A model generated the notes under the pieces. It saw only the letters and a list, made by a program, of their open reading frames with translations. It had not been told where the DNA came from and searched no databases. A stretch of DNA of 64,000 bases, taken from positions 1,772,733 through 1,836,732 of the forward strand of contig NZ_JAUFPK010000001.1 of NCBI RefSeq assembly GCF_030409225.1, read 5' to 3'. A program made the position numbers and the translations under genes. This document shows, one piece after another, positions 37,322-45,664 of the stretch. Numbering within the stretch: the stretch's first letter is position 1; each line of letters starts with the position of its first letter. This DNA comes from Aquisalimonas lutea (GTDB lineage Bacteria > Pseudomonadota > Gammaproteobacteria > Nitrococcales > Aquisalimonadaceae).

Positions 37322-38503
37322 TTACATCCAGTTGGCGTTCAGGGGGTCGAAGCCGTTGTCCTCCAGGGCTTTCCTGCGGGCTTCCATCCAGCCGCGGGCG
37401 AACGCCTCGCGGTCGGCCGGGGAATCCGCGGTGTAGTCCGCCCAGGCCTCCTGCAGGACCTCCTGGCGCTCCAGGGCGCGTTCATGGTTCGCCTGGGCCT
37501 CGTCGGTCCAGATGCCGATCTCCTTGTAGTAGCGGATCGCGCCCTCGTGGAACGGCACCGGAATACTGGCCAGGTCCATGCGCTCGGGGTCCCAGCCCTC
37601 GGCGCCCGGTGCAGCGTCCTTGAACGCGTCGTAGCTCTGGTGAATGGCCTTGACCATGTTGTAGACCACGTCGGCGTCCTGGTCGGCCATGGTGATCAGC
37701 TTCGGGTACGGCGTGGTCAGGACCTCGATCTCCTCGTCGGGCTCCATGCCCACGTTCTGCGTGCTCCGGTGGGGCACGAACCAGGGCGCGTACTGGTTGA
37801 CCCGCTGGATGCCCTCCTCGTTGTCGTGGGGGAATTCCACGAACGTCAGGCCCCGGGGCGAGGAGTCGATGCGCAGGAATGGTGCGGAGTTGCAGGAGCC
37901 GCCCATGGCGTCGGCCCGGTTCTCGATGATGGCCTCCACGGCGCCCATGTAGCCGCCCACCTCCACGCGCTCGACGTCGTCCCAGCCGAGACCCGCGTAG
38001 TTCAGCAGGTACTGGATGCCGAAGTTCAGGCTGGGCGCGCCCTGGACGTAGACCACGCGCTTGCCCTCCAGGTCCTCGGCGGTGTCGATGCCCGCATCGC
38101 CGGCGGCGGCGATGGTGAACGAGCAGGCGTCGGCGATGGACCACATGACGCTGCGAACCGGCTGCGGCCCCCAGTGGCGCTCGCCGAAGGCGAACTGGGC
38201 GTCCTGGGCGGAGACGGACTCCGTGCCGCCGGCGGAGAAGTCGGCGCGGTCCCGGCGCAGGGGCTCCAGGCGCGAGACGTCATTGCGGCCGGGGATCACC
38301 CGCAGATTGGTGTCGTACTCGTTCTGCAGCACCTGGCCGATGGCCACGGCCTGGCTGTAGCCGCTGCTGCCGGTGGGGTACGCCGACCAGATGATGGTGC
38401 CGGGCAGCTCTACCTCCGCCGTCGCGACCGTGGAGCCGAGGGCCAGCGCCAGGCCGGTGGCCGCCGCGGCGGAAGCGTGCAGTGCGTGGGTCTTTCGAGT
38501 CAT
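37322..38503 (-). CDS. TAXI family TRAP transporter substrate-binding protein
   Basis: 393 residues. Signal peptide (ATGLALALGSTVATA, cleavage near residue 28) and mature start AEVELPGTIIWSAYPTGSSGYSQAVAIGQVL, then IPGRNDVSRLEPLRRDRADFSAGGTES and RVVYVQGAPSLNFGIQYLLNYAGLGWDDV, as in TAXI (TRAP-associated extracytoplasmic immunogenic) proteins. It binds a carboxylate-type ligand in the periplasm for the fused permease downstream. GGAGGAGACC precedes ATG 38503. Follows the CoA ligase gene by 109 bases including a hairpin. Confidence 0.88.
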   Translation of the reverse strand: MTRKTHALHASAAAATGLALALGSTVATAEVELPGTIIWSAYPTGSSGYSQAVAIGQVLQNEYDTNLRVIPGRNDVSRLEPLRRDRADFSAGGTESVSAQDAQFAFGERHWGPQPVRSVMWSIADACSFTIAAAGDAGIDTAEDLEGKRVVYVQGAPSLNFGIQYLLNYAGLGWDDVERVEVGGYMGAVEAIIENRADAMGGSCNSAPFLRIDSSPRGLTFVEFPHDNEEGIQRVNQYAPWFVPHRSTQNVGMEPDEEIEVLTTPYPKLITMADQDADVVYNMVKAIHQSYDAFKDAAPGAEGWDPERMDLASIPVPFHEGAIRYYKEIGIWTDEAQANHERALERQEVLQEAWADYTADSPADREAFARGWMEARRKALEDNGFDPLNANWM

Positions 38504-38575
38504 GGATGGTCTCCTCCGATGGGTTTTCTTGCAGGTCAGTTGCCTTGTCCGCCCGCCGTCCTGACGGGCCGCATC

Positions 38576-38602
38576 CGGGCGGTGCCGTCCCGGCACCGCC
38601 CG
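38576..38602 (-). promoter_or_regulatory. Intergenic hairpin between CoA ligase and TAXI binding-protein genes
   Basis: CGGGCGGTGCC (38576-38586) and GGCACCGCCCG (38592-38602), 11-bp stem, 5-base loop, 10 bases after the ligase stop. No T-run on the minus strand, so it may be a processing or stability element inside the operon. Confidence 0.5.
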
Positions 38603-38612
38603 TCGCCGAGCC

Positions 38613-40286
38613 TCAGCCGCCCGGGCTGCGCTCGGCCTCCTGCAGCTCGCGCCACAGGAGCTTGCCCGTGCCCGACCGGGGCAGCCGGTCGACGAATTCC
38701 ACGTAGCGCGGCACCTTGTAGGCGGCCATGTGCTCGCGCGCCCATTCGATGATCGCCTGCTCGTCGGTGTGCCCGCGGGCGTCCGGCTGCAGGACCACCA
38801 CGGCCTTGACGGTCTCGCCGCGCTTGGGGTCCGGCGTGGCGATCACGCAGACCTCCTGGATGGCCGGATGGCCGTAGAGCATGGATTCCACCTCCGACGG
38901 CCAGACCTTGAAACCGGAGGCGTTGATCATGCGCTTGAGGCGGTCGACCATGAAGAAATAGCCGTCCTCGTCGTAGTAGCCCAGGTCGCCGCTGCGCAGG
39001 AAGCGCTTGCCGTCGCGCTCGATGAACGCCTCGGCGGTGGCCTCGGGGTTGTTCCAGTACGCGCGCATGACCTGGGGTCCGTGCATGATGATCTCGCCCA
39101 CCTCGCCGGGCCCCTTCTCCTCGCCGGTCTCGGGATCGATGATCCGGCTGTCCACGTCGCACACGGGAATGCCCAGGCACTGGCGCCGGGGGCGGTCCGG
39201 CGGATTCACGTGGGTCTGGGCAATGGTCTCCGACATGCCGTAGCCCTCGACGTACGACAGCCCCGTGAGCCGCGTGAGCTTCTCGGCCACCGCCTCGGGC
39301 ATGGCCGCGCCGCCGCCGCCGGTGGCCTGCAGGCTGCTGATGTCGTACTGGTCCAGCTCCGGGTTGTTGAGAAAGTCCACGGCCATGGTGGTGATGTTGC
39401 GCCAGTGGGTGACCCGGTAGTGCTGGATGAGGCGGGCGGCGGTGGTGCGGTCCCAGCGGGTCATCACCACGGTGGTGGCACCGGCGTACAGCGGGCCGTT
39501 CATGGAGCTCTGCATGCCGGTGACGTGGAAGAACGGCAGCGTGGCCAGGTTGACGTGGTCCACCTGCATGGGATTCCAGAGGACGCCACCCTGGGCGGTG
39601 GCCATGACCGTGGCGTGGGTATGCACGCAGCCCTTGGGCCGCCCGGTGCTGCCGGAGGTGTACGGGATTACCGCCATGTCCTCCGGGCCCACCGGCACCG
39701 GCGCCAGGCCGGCGCGCTCGCCGGCCGCCAGCGCCTCCGACCAGCCCACGGCGCCGGCGTCCGCCGGCGCCGCTTCCGCGGCACGGACCACGTCCGGCAG
39801 CTCCAGGCCGATGTCGTCGTCGATGTAGCTGCCGTAGGCGGCCACCGCGGCGTGCGCCAGACGGCCGTCGGCCAGCAGGGGCTGCAGGTAGGGGTAGAGC
39901 TCCTGGCCGCACAGCGCGACCCGGGCGCCGCTGTCGTCGACGTAATGGCCGAGCTCGTCGGTGAGGTTCATGGGGTTGGCGGGTACGACCACCGCGCCGG
40001 CGGTGACAATCCCGTAGTAGCCGATCATGAACTGGGGGCTGTTCTGCATGTAGAGGATGACGCGGTCGCCCTTGCCGACGCCGCAGTGCTGCTGCAGCCA
40101 CGCGGCCACGGCATCGGCTTCCCGCTTCATGCGGGCGAAGCTGATGTCGGTGCCGTAGTAGGCGATGGCCGCCTTGCCGGGGAAGCGCGCCGCGCTCACC
40201 TCCAGGTTGTACTGGAGACTGGTGGCGGCGACGGTCAGGGTACGGGGGAGGCCCTCGGGCCAGACCCGGAAATGTCGGTCAAACAT
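38613..40286 (-). CDS. Medium/long-chain acyl-CoA synthetase (AMP-forming)
   Basis: 557 residues. P-loop IPYTSGSTGRPKGCVHTHATVMA near 185-207, then GLSYVEGYGMSETIAQTHVN, FLRSGDLGYYDEDGYFFMVDRLKRMINASGFKVWPSEVE and the C-terminal RSGTGKLLWRELQE with the catalytic Lys. It converts an acid to its CoA ester. Between the SDR gene and the TAXI binding protein on the same strand, so it probably activates the acid taken up by this TRAP system. ATG 40286 has GAGGAGAACC upstream. Confidence 0.88.
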   Translation of the reverse strand: MFDRHFRVWPEGLPRTLTVAATSLQYNLEVSAARFPGKAAIAYYGTDISFARMKREADAVAAWLQQHCGVGKGDRVILYMQNSPQFMIGYYGIVTAGAVVVPANPMNLTDELGHYVDDSGARVALCGQELYPYLQPLLADGRLAHAAVAAYGSYIDDDIGLELPDVVRAAEAAPADAGAVGWSEALAAGERAGLAPVPVGPEDMAVIPYTSGSTGRPKGCVHTHATVMATAQGGVLWNPMQVDHVNLATLPFFHVTGMQSSMNGPLYAGATTVVMTRWDRTTAARLIQHYRVTHWRNITTMAVDFLNNPELDQYDISSLQATGGGGAAMPEAVAEKLTRLTGLSYVEGYGMSETIAQTHVNPPDRPRRQCLGIPVCDVDSRIIDPETGEEKGPGEVGEIIMHGPQVMRAYWNNPEATAEAFIERDGKRFLRSGDLGYYDEDGYFFMVDRLKRMINASGFKVWPSEVESMLYGHPAIQEVCVIATPDPKRGETVKAVVVLQPDARGHTDEQAIIEWAREHMAAYKVPRYVEFVDRLPRSGTGKLLWRELQEAERSPGG

Positions 40287-40319
40287 GGTTCTCCTCCTCG
40301 CGGAGCCGGGCTCGTGCGC

Positions 40320-41114
40320 TCACACCTTCATGCCGGGCATGTTCAGCGAGGCCGTGTTGCCACCGTCCACGGCCAGCGCCTGCCCGGTAATGAAGCTCGC
40401 CTCGTCGCTGGCCAGGAACAGGATCGCGGCTGCCAGCTCCTCCGGCCGGCCGTAGCGGCGCAGCTCGCAGCGGGCGCCCAGCTTGCTCTCCTTGCCCTGT
40501 TCGCGGGCATAGTCGAACACGCGCCGGGTCATTCCCGTCTCCGTCAGGCCGGGGCACACGGCATTGACGCGAACCCCGTACTGGCCCAGGTCGCAGGCGC
40601 TGGTCTGGGTGAGATTGATCACCGCCGCCTTGGAGGCGCTGTAGGGATTGCCCCCGGCGCCCGCGCGGATGCCGGCCACCGACGCCGTGTTGACGATGGC
40701 GCCGCGCTGCTGGTCGCGCATGATGCGGCCGGCGTACTTGGTGCCGTACATGGCGCCGAGCAGGTTCACGTCCAGGACCCGGCGCCAGACGTCGGCGTCC
40801 TCCTCGGTGACCGGCCCGTAGGAGCCGCCGGTAATGCCGGCGTTGTTGCACAGGATGTCCAGGGAGCCCCAGCGGTGGTGCGCGGCCTCCACCAGATCGG
40901 CGACCGCGCTCTCGTCGGCCACGTTGACCACCCGGCTTTCCACGGAGGCCGCGCGCTGCTCGACCTGGCGGCGGGTCTCCGCCAGGCCGTCCTCGTCGAT
41001 GTCGGCAATGGTCAGGCGCGCGCCCTCGGCGGCGAATCGCAGGGCGGTGGCCCGCCCGATGCCGCTGCCGGCACCCGTGATGACGGCCGTGCGCTCATGA
41101 ATGGCTGCTGTCAT
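40320..41114 (-). CDS. SDR family oxidoreductase
   Basis: 264 residues, classical short-chain dehydrogenase. NAD(P)-binding TGAGSGIG at 13-20 with an acidic D near the end of strand 2 (LTIADIDEDGL, favouring NAD+), NNAGITGG, and catalytic Y158-x3-K162 in GNPYSASKAAV. Probably oxidises a hydroxyacyl intermediate or alcohol of the imported compound. ATG 41114 is chosen; upstream in-frame codons lie in the regulatory gap. First gene of the minus-strand catabolic operon, divergent from the IclR gene. Confidence 0.88.
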   Translation of the reverse strand: MTAAIHERTAVITGAGSGIGRATALRFAAEGARLTIADIDEDGLAETRRQVEQRAASVESRVVNVADESAVADLVEAAHHRWGSLDILCNNAGITGGSYGPVTEEDADVWRRVLDVNLLGAMYGTKYAGRIMRDQQRGAIVNTASVAGIRAGAGGNPYSASKAAVINLTQTSACDLGQYGVRVNAVCPGLTETGMTRRVFDYAREQGKESKLGARCELRRYGRPEELAAAILFLASDEASFITGQALAVDGGNTASLNMPGMKV

Positions 41115-41458
41115 GGCTGTGATTCCTGCGTGCGTGTGTCGGTACGCGTCCCGGTTTGCACGCGGCGCATTGGTCGGGCGAGGATTGCCCCGGTGCCGCA
41201 TTGCCGCCGGTCCGCCCCGTATCCGGACGAGGGCAACCCCGTCGGTACGATCGATTTTCGGGAAACGTTACACGCTCGCGGGGGTTTCGACAACCGAACC
41301 GTAATTCCGCACAGCGGAACTGTCAGCGAAACGTTATTCCGCACTGTGGACGAAATCGCGCCCCAGGGTGCTACCATGCACTGCAGATACGTGGCTCCCT
41401 CCACGCATGAGCGGACCGGGCGAAGCCACGCGCAGCGGACTCAGGACGGACAACAACG
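41115..41458. promoter_or_regulatory. Divergent SDR/IclR control region with two operator-like sites
   Basis: 344 bases without a gene. TTCCGC-ACA-GCGGAA (41305-41319) is a perfect palindrome; a second imperfect copy begins TTCCGCACTGTGGA at 41337. GAAACGTTA occurs twice (41264-41272 and 41328-41336) just before these sites. The IclR family binds palindromes of this kind, often at autoregulated divergent promoters. A possible -10, TACCAT, for the IclR gene is at 41372-41377 but without a clear -35. Confidence 0.6.
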
Positions 41459-42280
41459 ATGCGACAGAAACCAGTGGCCCTGGTCGACTTTGCGGCCCAG
41501 GAGCAGGACGGCAAGAAGGACCGGAACTTCGTCATGGCCCTGGCCCGGGGGCTGGAGATCCTGCGGGCGTTCCGCCCCTCGGACGGGCTGCTCAGCAACC
41601 AGGAGATCGCCGCGCGCACGGGCATACCGAAACCCACGGTGTCGCGCCTTACCTATACGCTGACCAAGCTCGGCTACCTCAGCTATTCCGAGCGCCTGGA
41701 GCGCTATCAGCTGGGGACGGGGGTCCTGGCCCTGGGGTATTCCAGCCTGGCGAGCATGGGCATCCGCCAGGTGGCGCGTCCGCTGATGCAGGAGCTGGCC
41801 GACGAGACCGGGGCGTCGGTGTCCCTGGGCAGCCGCGACCGCCTCAGCATGGTGTACCTGGAGAACTGCCACGGCCAGGGGGCGCTGACGCTGCGCCTGC
41901 AGGTCGGCTCCCGGGTCCCCGTGGCCACGACCGCCATGGGGCGCGCCTTTCTGGCGGCCCTGCCGGAGGTCGAGCGCAACTACCTGCTGGACCATATCCG
42001 CCGCAAGGACGAGCAGGCCTGGCCGCGGATCCGCCAGGGCATCGAGCAGGCGGTGGAGGATCTGCAGGACAAGGGCTACTGCATCTCGGCCGGGGACTGG
42101 GAGCGTGACGTCAACGCCGTGGGGGTGCCGCTGGTGCTGGATGACGGCTCGGACGTGCTCGCCTTCAACGCCGGCGGCCCGTCGTTCCGGCTGCCCCAGG
42201 AGGAGCTGGACCGCAACCTGGGGCCGCGCCTGGTCAACCTGGTGCGTACCGTGGAGAACCGCCTGTCCACGAGCCAGTAG
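41459..42280 (+). CDS. IclR family transcriptional regulator
   Basis: 273 residues. Winged helix-turn-helix at about 22-80 (GLEILRAFRPSDGLLSNQEIAARTGIPKPTVSRLTYTLTKLGYLSY) and C-terminal effector domain (RQVARPLMQELADETGASVSLGSRDRLSMVYLENC, TTAMGRAFLAALPEVER, KGYCISAGDWERDVNAVGVPLV). Likely controls the divergent SDR-ligase-TAXI operon in response to the imported acid or its metabolite. Matching operator-like sites lie in the shared gap and before the TRAP permease. Confidence 0.9.
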   Translation: MRQKPVALVDFAAQEQDGKKDRNFVMALARGLEILRAFRPSDGLLSNQEIAARTGIPKPTVSRLTYTLTKLGYLSYSERLERYQLGTGVLALGYSSLASMGIRQVARPLMQELADETGASVSLGSRDRLSMVYLENCHGQGALTLRLQVGSRVPVATTAMGRAFLAALPEVERNYLLDHIRRKDEQAWPRIRQGIEQAVEDLQDKGYCISAGDWERDVNAVGVPLVLDDGSDVLAFNAGGPSFRLPQEELDRNLGPRLVNLVRTVENRLSTSQ

Positions 42281-42305
42281 CGCCCGCCGGCGAAGTGCGC
42301 CGGGT

Positions 42306-43223
42306 TCAGCTGCTGCGTTCCATGATGTAGCGCGCCAGGTCGCGGAGGCAGTCGGCGCTGTCGCCGAGGCCTTCCAGGCTGTCCAGTGCCCGCTCCACGA
42401 GCTCGCGCCCGCGGGTGCGCGCCTCCTGCATGCCCAGAAGCCCGGGATAAGTGGCCTTGTCCAGGCGCGCATCGGCGCCGCTGGTCTTGCCGAGGGCCTC
42501 GGTGGTTCCCTCCACGTCCAGGATGTCGTCCTGGATCTGGAACGCCAGCCCGATGCTCTTGGCGTAGCGGTCCAGGGCGTCCAGGTCCTGCCGGTCCGGC
42601 GCCCGGGCACAGAGGGCGCCCAGCATGACGCTGGCCCGGATCAGCGCCCCGGTCTTGTGGATGTGCAGATCCTCCAGCTGTGCCAGATCCAGGGTCCGGC
42701 CGGTGGCCGCCAGGTCCAGGGCCTGGCCGCCCGCCATGCCGTGTGAGCCCGCCGCGGTCGCCAGGCGCGCGACCATCTCGGCCCGCGCCTCGGCGGGTAC
42801 CGCCGAGGGCGCCTCGGCCAGGATGCGGAACGCCAGGGACTGCAGCGCGTCACCCACGAGAACGGCCGTGGCCTCGTCGTAGGCCTTGTGGCAGGTGGGC
42901 CGGCCCCGCCGCAGGTCGTCGTCGTCCATGCACGGCAGGTCGTCGTGGACCAGCGAATAGGCGTGGATGAGCTCGACGGCGCACGCCGGCCGGTCGAGCG
43001 CCTCGGCAGGTGCGCCCAGGGCCTCGCCGGTGGCGTAGACCAGCACGGGCCGCAGGCGCTTGCCGGAGCCCAGCACGGCGTAGCGCATGGCCTCGTGCAG
43101 CCGCATGGGCAACGTATCGGGGGCGGGGAGAAACCGGGCCAGGCTGTCCTCGACGCGGTCGCGATAGGCGGGCAGGCGCTGCTCCAGCCGTTCAGTCGGC
43201 GTCCGGCTCGAAGGGTTCGACAC
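42306..43223 (-). CDS. ispA: (2E,6E)-farnesyl diphosphate synthase
   Basis: 305 residues. GSGKRLRPVLVYATGEALG, first Asp-rich motif HDDLPCMDDDDLRRGRPTCH and second motif LAFQIQDDILDVEG are intact; residues before the first motif (VELIHAYSLVHDD) fit C15-forming enzymes. It condenses IPP with DMAPP and GPP. GTG start has AGGAGG 8 bases upstream and overlaps xseB by 32 bases. In many gammaproteobacteria dxs follows ispA; here the next gene is the convergent IclR regulator. Confidence 0.92.
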   Translation of the reverse strand: MSNPSSRTPTERLEQRLPAYRDRVEDSLARFLPAPDTLPMRLHEAMRYAVLGSGKRLRPVLVYATGEALGAPAEALDRPACAVELIHAYSLVHDDLPCMDDDDLRRGRPTCHKAYDEATAVLVGDALQSLAFRILAEAPSAVPAEARAEMVARLATAAGSHGMAGGQALDLAATGRTLDLAQLEDLHIHKTGALIRASVMLGALCARAPDRQDLDALDRYAKSIGLAFQIQDDILDVEGTTEALGKTSGADARLDKATYPGLLGMQEARTRGRELVERALDSLEGLGDSADCLRDLARYIMERSS

Positions 43224-43455
43224 GGTCTTCGCCTCCTTCCCGGGTGAGGATCTCCACCTTCTGCTCGGCCGAGCGCAGCGCCTTCTCGCAATGGCGGGTC
43301 AGCGCGATGCCCCGCTCGAAGGCCTGCAGCGAGTCCTCCAGGGAGAGCTCGCCCTTTTCCATCCGCTCGACGAGGCCTTCCAGCTCCTCGAGCGCCTTCT
43401 CGAAGTCGACGTACTCGCCGGACTCGTCGGGGGTTTCACCGGTGTCCTCGGTCAT
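43192..43455 (-). CDS. xseB: Exodeoxyribonuclease VII small subunit
   Basis: 87 residues. VDFEKALEELEGLVERMEKGELSLEDSLQAFERGIALTRHCEKALRSAEQKVEILT is the complete XseB two-helix domain. With XseA (not in this window) it forms exonuclease VII, degrading single-stranded DNA. Upstream of and overlapping ispA, the usual order. Confidence 0.93.
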   Translation of the reverse strand: MTEDTGETPDESGEYVDFEKALEELEGLVERMEKGELSLEDSLQAFERGIALTRHCEKALRSAEQKVEILTREGGEDRVEPFEPDAD

Positions 43456-43622
43456 GGCAGGCCCTCGGGCGTGAGAATGCGGGAACGGTAGCGCAGCGCG
43501 GCGGGAGGGTCAAAAGATCGGGCGCCCTCTCGCTGCCCGCGGATCTGCACTGTAGACTGCTCACGCCGATCACGGTATCCCGCGATCCCGAACATTCACG
43601 TAACAGCAGTACCGGAACCCCT

Positions 43623-45515
43623 ATGGCAGAGAGCTACGATTCCGCCTCCATCGAGGTCCTCACCGGCCTGGATCCCGTGCGCAAGCGCCCCGGCATGTAC
43701 ACCGACACCAGCCGGCCGAACCACCTGGCCCAGGAAGTGATCGACAACAGTGTCGACGAGGCCATCGGCGGCTACGCCCAGCGCATCGTCGTGACCCTGC
43801 ATTCGGATCATTCGCTGTCGGTGGAGGACGACGGACGCGGCATGCCGGTGGACGTCCACCCGAACGAGGGCGCCCCAGGGGTGGAAGTCATCCTCAGCCG
43901 GCTGCATGCCGGCGGCAAGTTCTCCCAGAAGAACTACCAGTTCTCCGGGGGACTGCACGGGGTGGGCGTGTCCGTGGTCAACGCGCTGTCGCAGCGGCTG
44001 GAGGTCACGGTGCGCCGGGACGGCAAGGAGTACCGGATCGTGTTCGCCCACGGCGAGAAGGTCTCGGACCTGGAGGAAATCGGCACCGTCGGCCGGCGCA
44101 ACACCGGTACGCGGCTGCATTTCTGGCCGGACACCCGCTATTTCGACAGCGCCCGCTTCTCCATCCCGAAGCTGCGCCACATCCTGCGGGCCAAGGCGGT
44201 GCTGTGCCCGCGGCTGGAAGTGGTGTTCCGGGACGAGGCCGGCGACGAGGAGACCGTCTGGTACTACGAGGACGGCCTGCGGGACTACCTGGCCGGGGCG
44301 CTGGTGGATCTGCCCCGGCTGCCGGACGAGCTGTTCACCGGCCGCATGACCGGCAACACCGAGACCGTGGAGTGGGCCCTGGCGTGGCTGCCCGAGGGCG
44401 GCGAGGCGGTGGCCGAGTCCTACGTGAACCTGATCCCCACGACCCTGGGCGGCACCCACGTCAACGGCCTGCGCACCGGGCTCACCGACGCGCTCCGGGA
44501 GTTCTGCGAGTTCCACAACCTGCTGCCGCGCGGGGTGAAGCTCACCCCGGACGACGTCTGGGAGAACCTGTCCTTCGTGCTGTCGGTGAAGCTGGAGGAC
44601 CCGCAGTTCTCCGGGCAGACCAAGGAGCGCCTGTCCTCCCGGGAGTGCGCCACGTTCGTCTCCGGCGTGGTCAAGGATGCCTTCAGCCTGTGGCTCAACC
44701 AGAACGTCACCACCGCCGAGGCCATCGTCCAGCTGGTGCTGGCCAACGCCAACCGCCGCATGCGCTCGTCCCGCAAGGTGGCCCGCAAGCGCGTGAGCAG
44801 CGGCCCGGCGCTGCCCGGCAAGCTGGCCGACTGCACCGCCCAGGACCCGCAGCGCACGGAGCTGTTCCTGGTGGAGGGCGACTCCGCCGGCGGCTCCGCC
44901 AAGCAGGCCCGGGACCGCGAGTACCAGGCGGTGATGCCGCTGCGCGGCAAGATTCTCAATACCTGGGAGGTGGACCCGGCGGATGTCATGGCCTCCCAGG
45001 AGGTCCACGACATCGCCGTGGCCCTGGGCATCGAGCCCGGCTCCGACGATCTCTCGCGGCTGCGCTACGGCAAGGTGTGCGTGCTCGCCGACGCCGACCC
45101 GGACGGCGCTCACATCGCCACGCTGCTGTGCGCCCTGTTCCTCAAGCACTTTCCGTCGGTGGTCCGCGCCGGGCACGTGTTCGTGGCCATGCCGCCGCTG
45201 TACCGCATCGACGTGGGCAAGCAGACTTTCTATGCCCTGGACGAGCACGAGCGCGAGGGCATTCTCGACCGCATCCAGGCGGAGAAGCTCAAGGGCAAGG
45301 TGGCCACCACGCGCTTCAAGGGGCTGGGCGAGATGAACCCGGTGCAGCTGCGCGAGACCACCATGCGCCCGGATACCCGGCGCCTGGTCCAGCTCACCGT
45401 GGACGCCCCGGAGGAGACCGACCGGCTGATGAACATGCTCCTGGGCAAGGGCGCCGCCAGCCAGCGCCGCAGCTGGCTGGAGAGCAAGGGCAACATGGCC
45501 GAGGTGCTGGTGTAG
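43623..45515 (+). CDS. parE: DNA topoisomerase IV subunit B
   Basis: 630 residues. GHKL ATPase: VLTGLDPVRKRPGMYTDTSRPNHLAQEVIDNSVDEA, DDGRGMPVDVHP, QFSGGLHGVGVSVVNALS; transducer; and TOPRIM with EGDSAGGSAKQARDREYQAVMPLRGKILN and DADPDGAHI. The short ParE form, without the long GyrB insertion. It supplies ATP-driven strand passage for decatenation with ParC. Separated from parC by 149 bases containing a REP pair. Confidence 0.95.
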   Translation: MAESYDSASIEVLTGLDPVRKRPGMYTDTSRPNHLAQEVIDNSVDEAIGGYAQRIVVTLHSDHSLSVEDDGRGMPVDVHPNEGAPGVEVILSRLHAGGKFSQKNYQFSGGLHGVGVSVVNALSQRLEVTVRRDGKEYRIVFAHGEKVSDLEEIGTVGRRNTGTRLHFWPDTRYFDSARFSIPKLRHILRAKAVLCPRLEVVFRDEAGDEETVWYYEDGLRDYLAGALVDLPRLPDELFTGRMTGNTETVEWALAWLPEGGEAVAESYVNLIPTTLGGTHVNGLRTGLTDALREFCEFHNLLPRGVKLTPDDVWENLSFVLSVKLEDPQFSGQTKERLSSRECATFVSGVVKDAFSLWLNQNVTTAEAIVQLVLANANRRMRSSRKVARKRVSSGPALPGKLADCTAQDPQRTELFLVEGDSAGGSAKQARDREYQAVMPLRGKILNTWEVDPADVMASQEVHDIAVALGIEPGSDDLSRLRYGKVCVLADADPDGAHIATLLCALFLKHFPSVVRAGHVFVAMPPLYRIDVGKQTFYALDEHEREGILDRIQAEKLKGKVATTRFKGLGEMNPVQLRETTMRPDTRRLVQLTVDAPEETDRLMNMLLGKGAASQRRSWLESKGNMAEVLV

Positions 45516-45533
45516 CCGGCGCGGCAACAACGA

Positions 45534-45610
45534 TGTAGGAGCGGCTTCAGCCGCGACCATGCGAGGCGGGCTGCCGCCGCCGAGGTATCGCGGCTGAAGC
45601 CGCTCCCACA
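45534..45610. repeat. Inverted REP pair between parE and parC
   Basis: TGTAGGAGCGGCTTCAGCCG on plus (unit 45534-45558) and the mirror unit on minus (45588-45610), 29 bases apart. Same type as 33411-33482. Together they can fold into one long hairpin downstream of parE and upstream of parC. Confidence 0.85.
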
Positions 45611-45664
45611 GGGTCGTTGCAGTACCCGAGGCGAATTCTTACCGACAGTGCAACCGGGAACACC

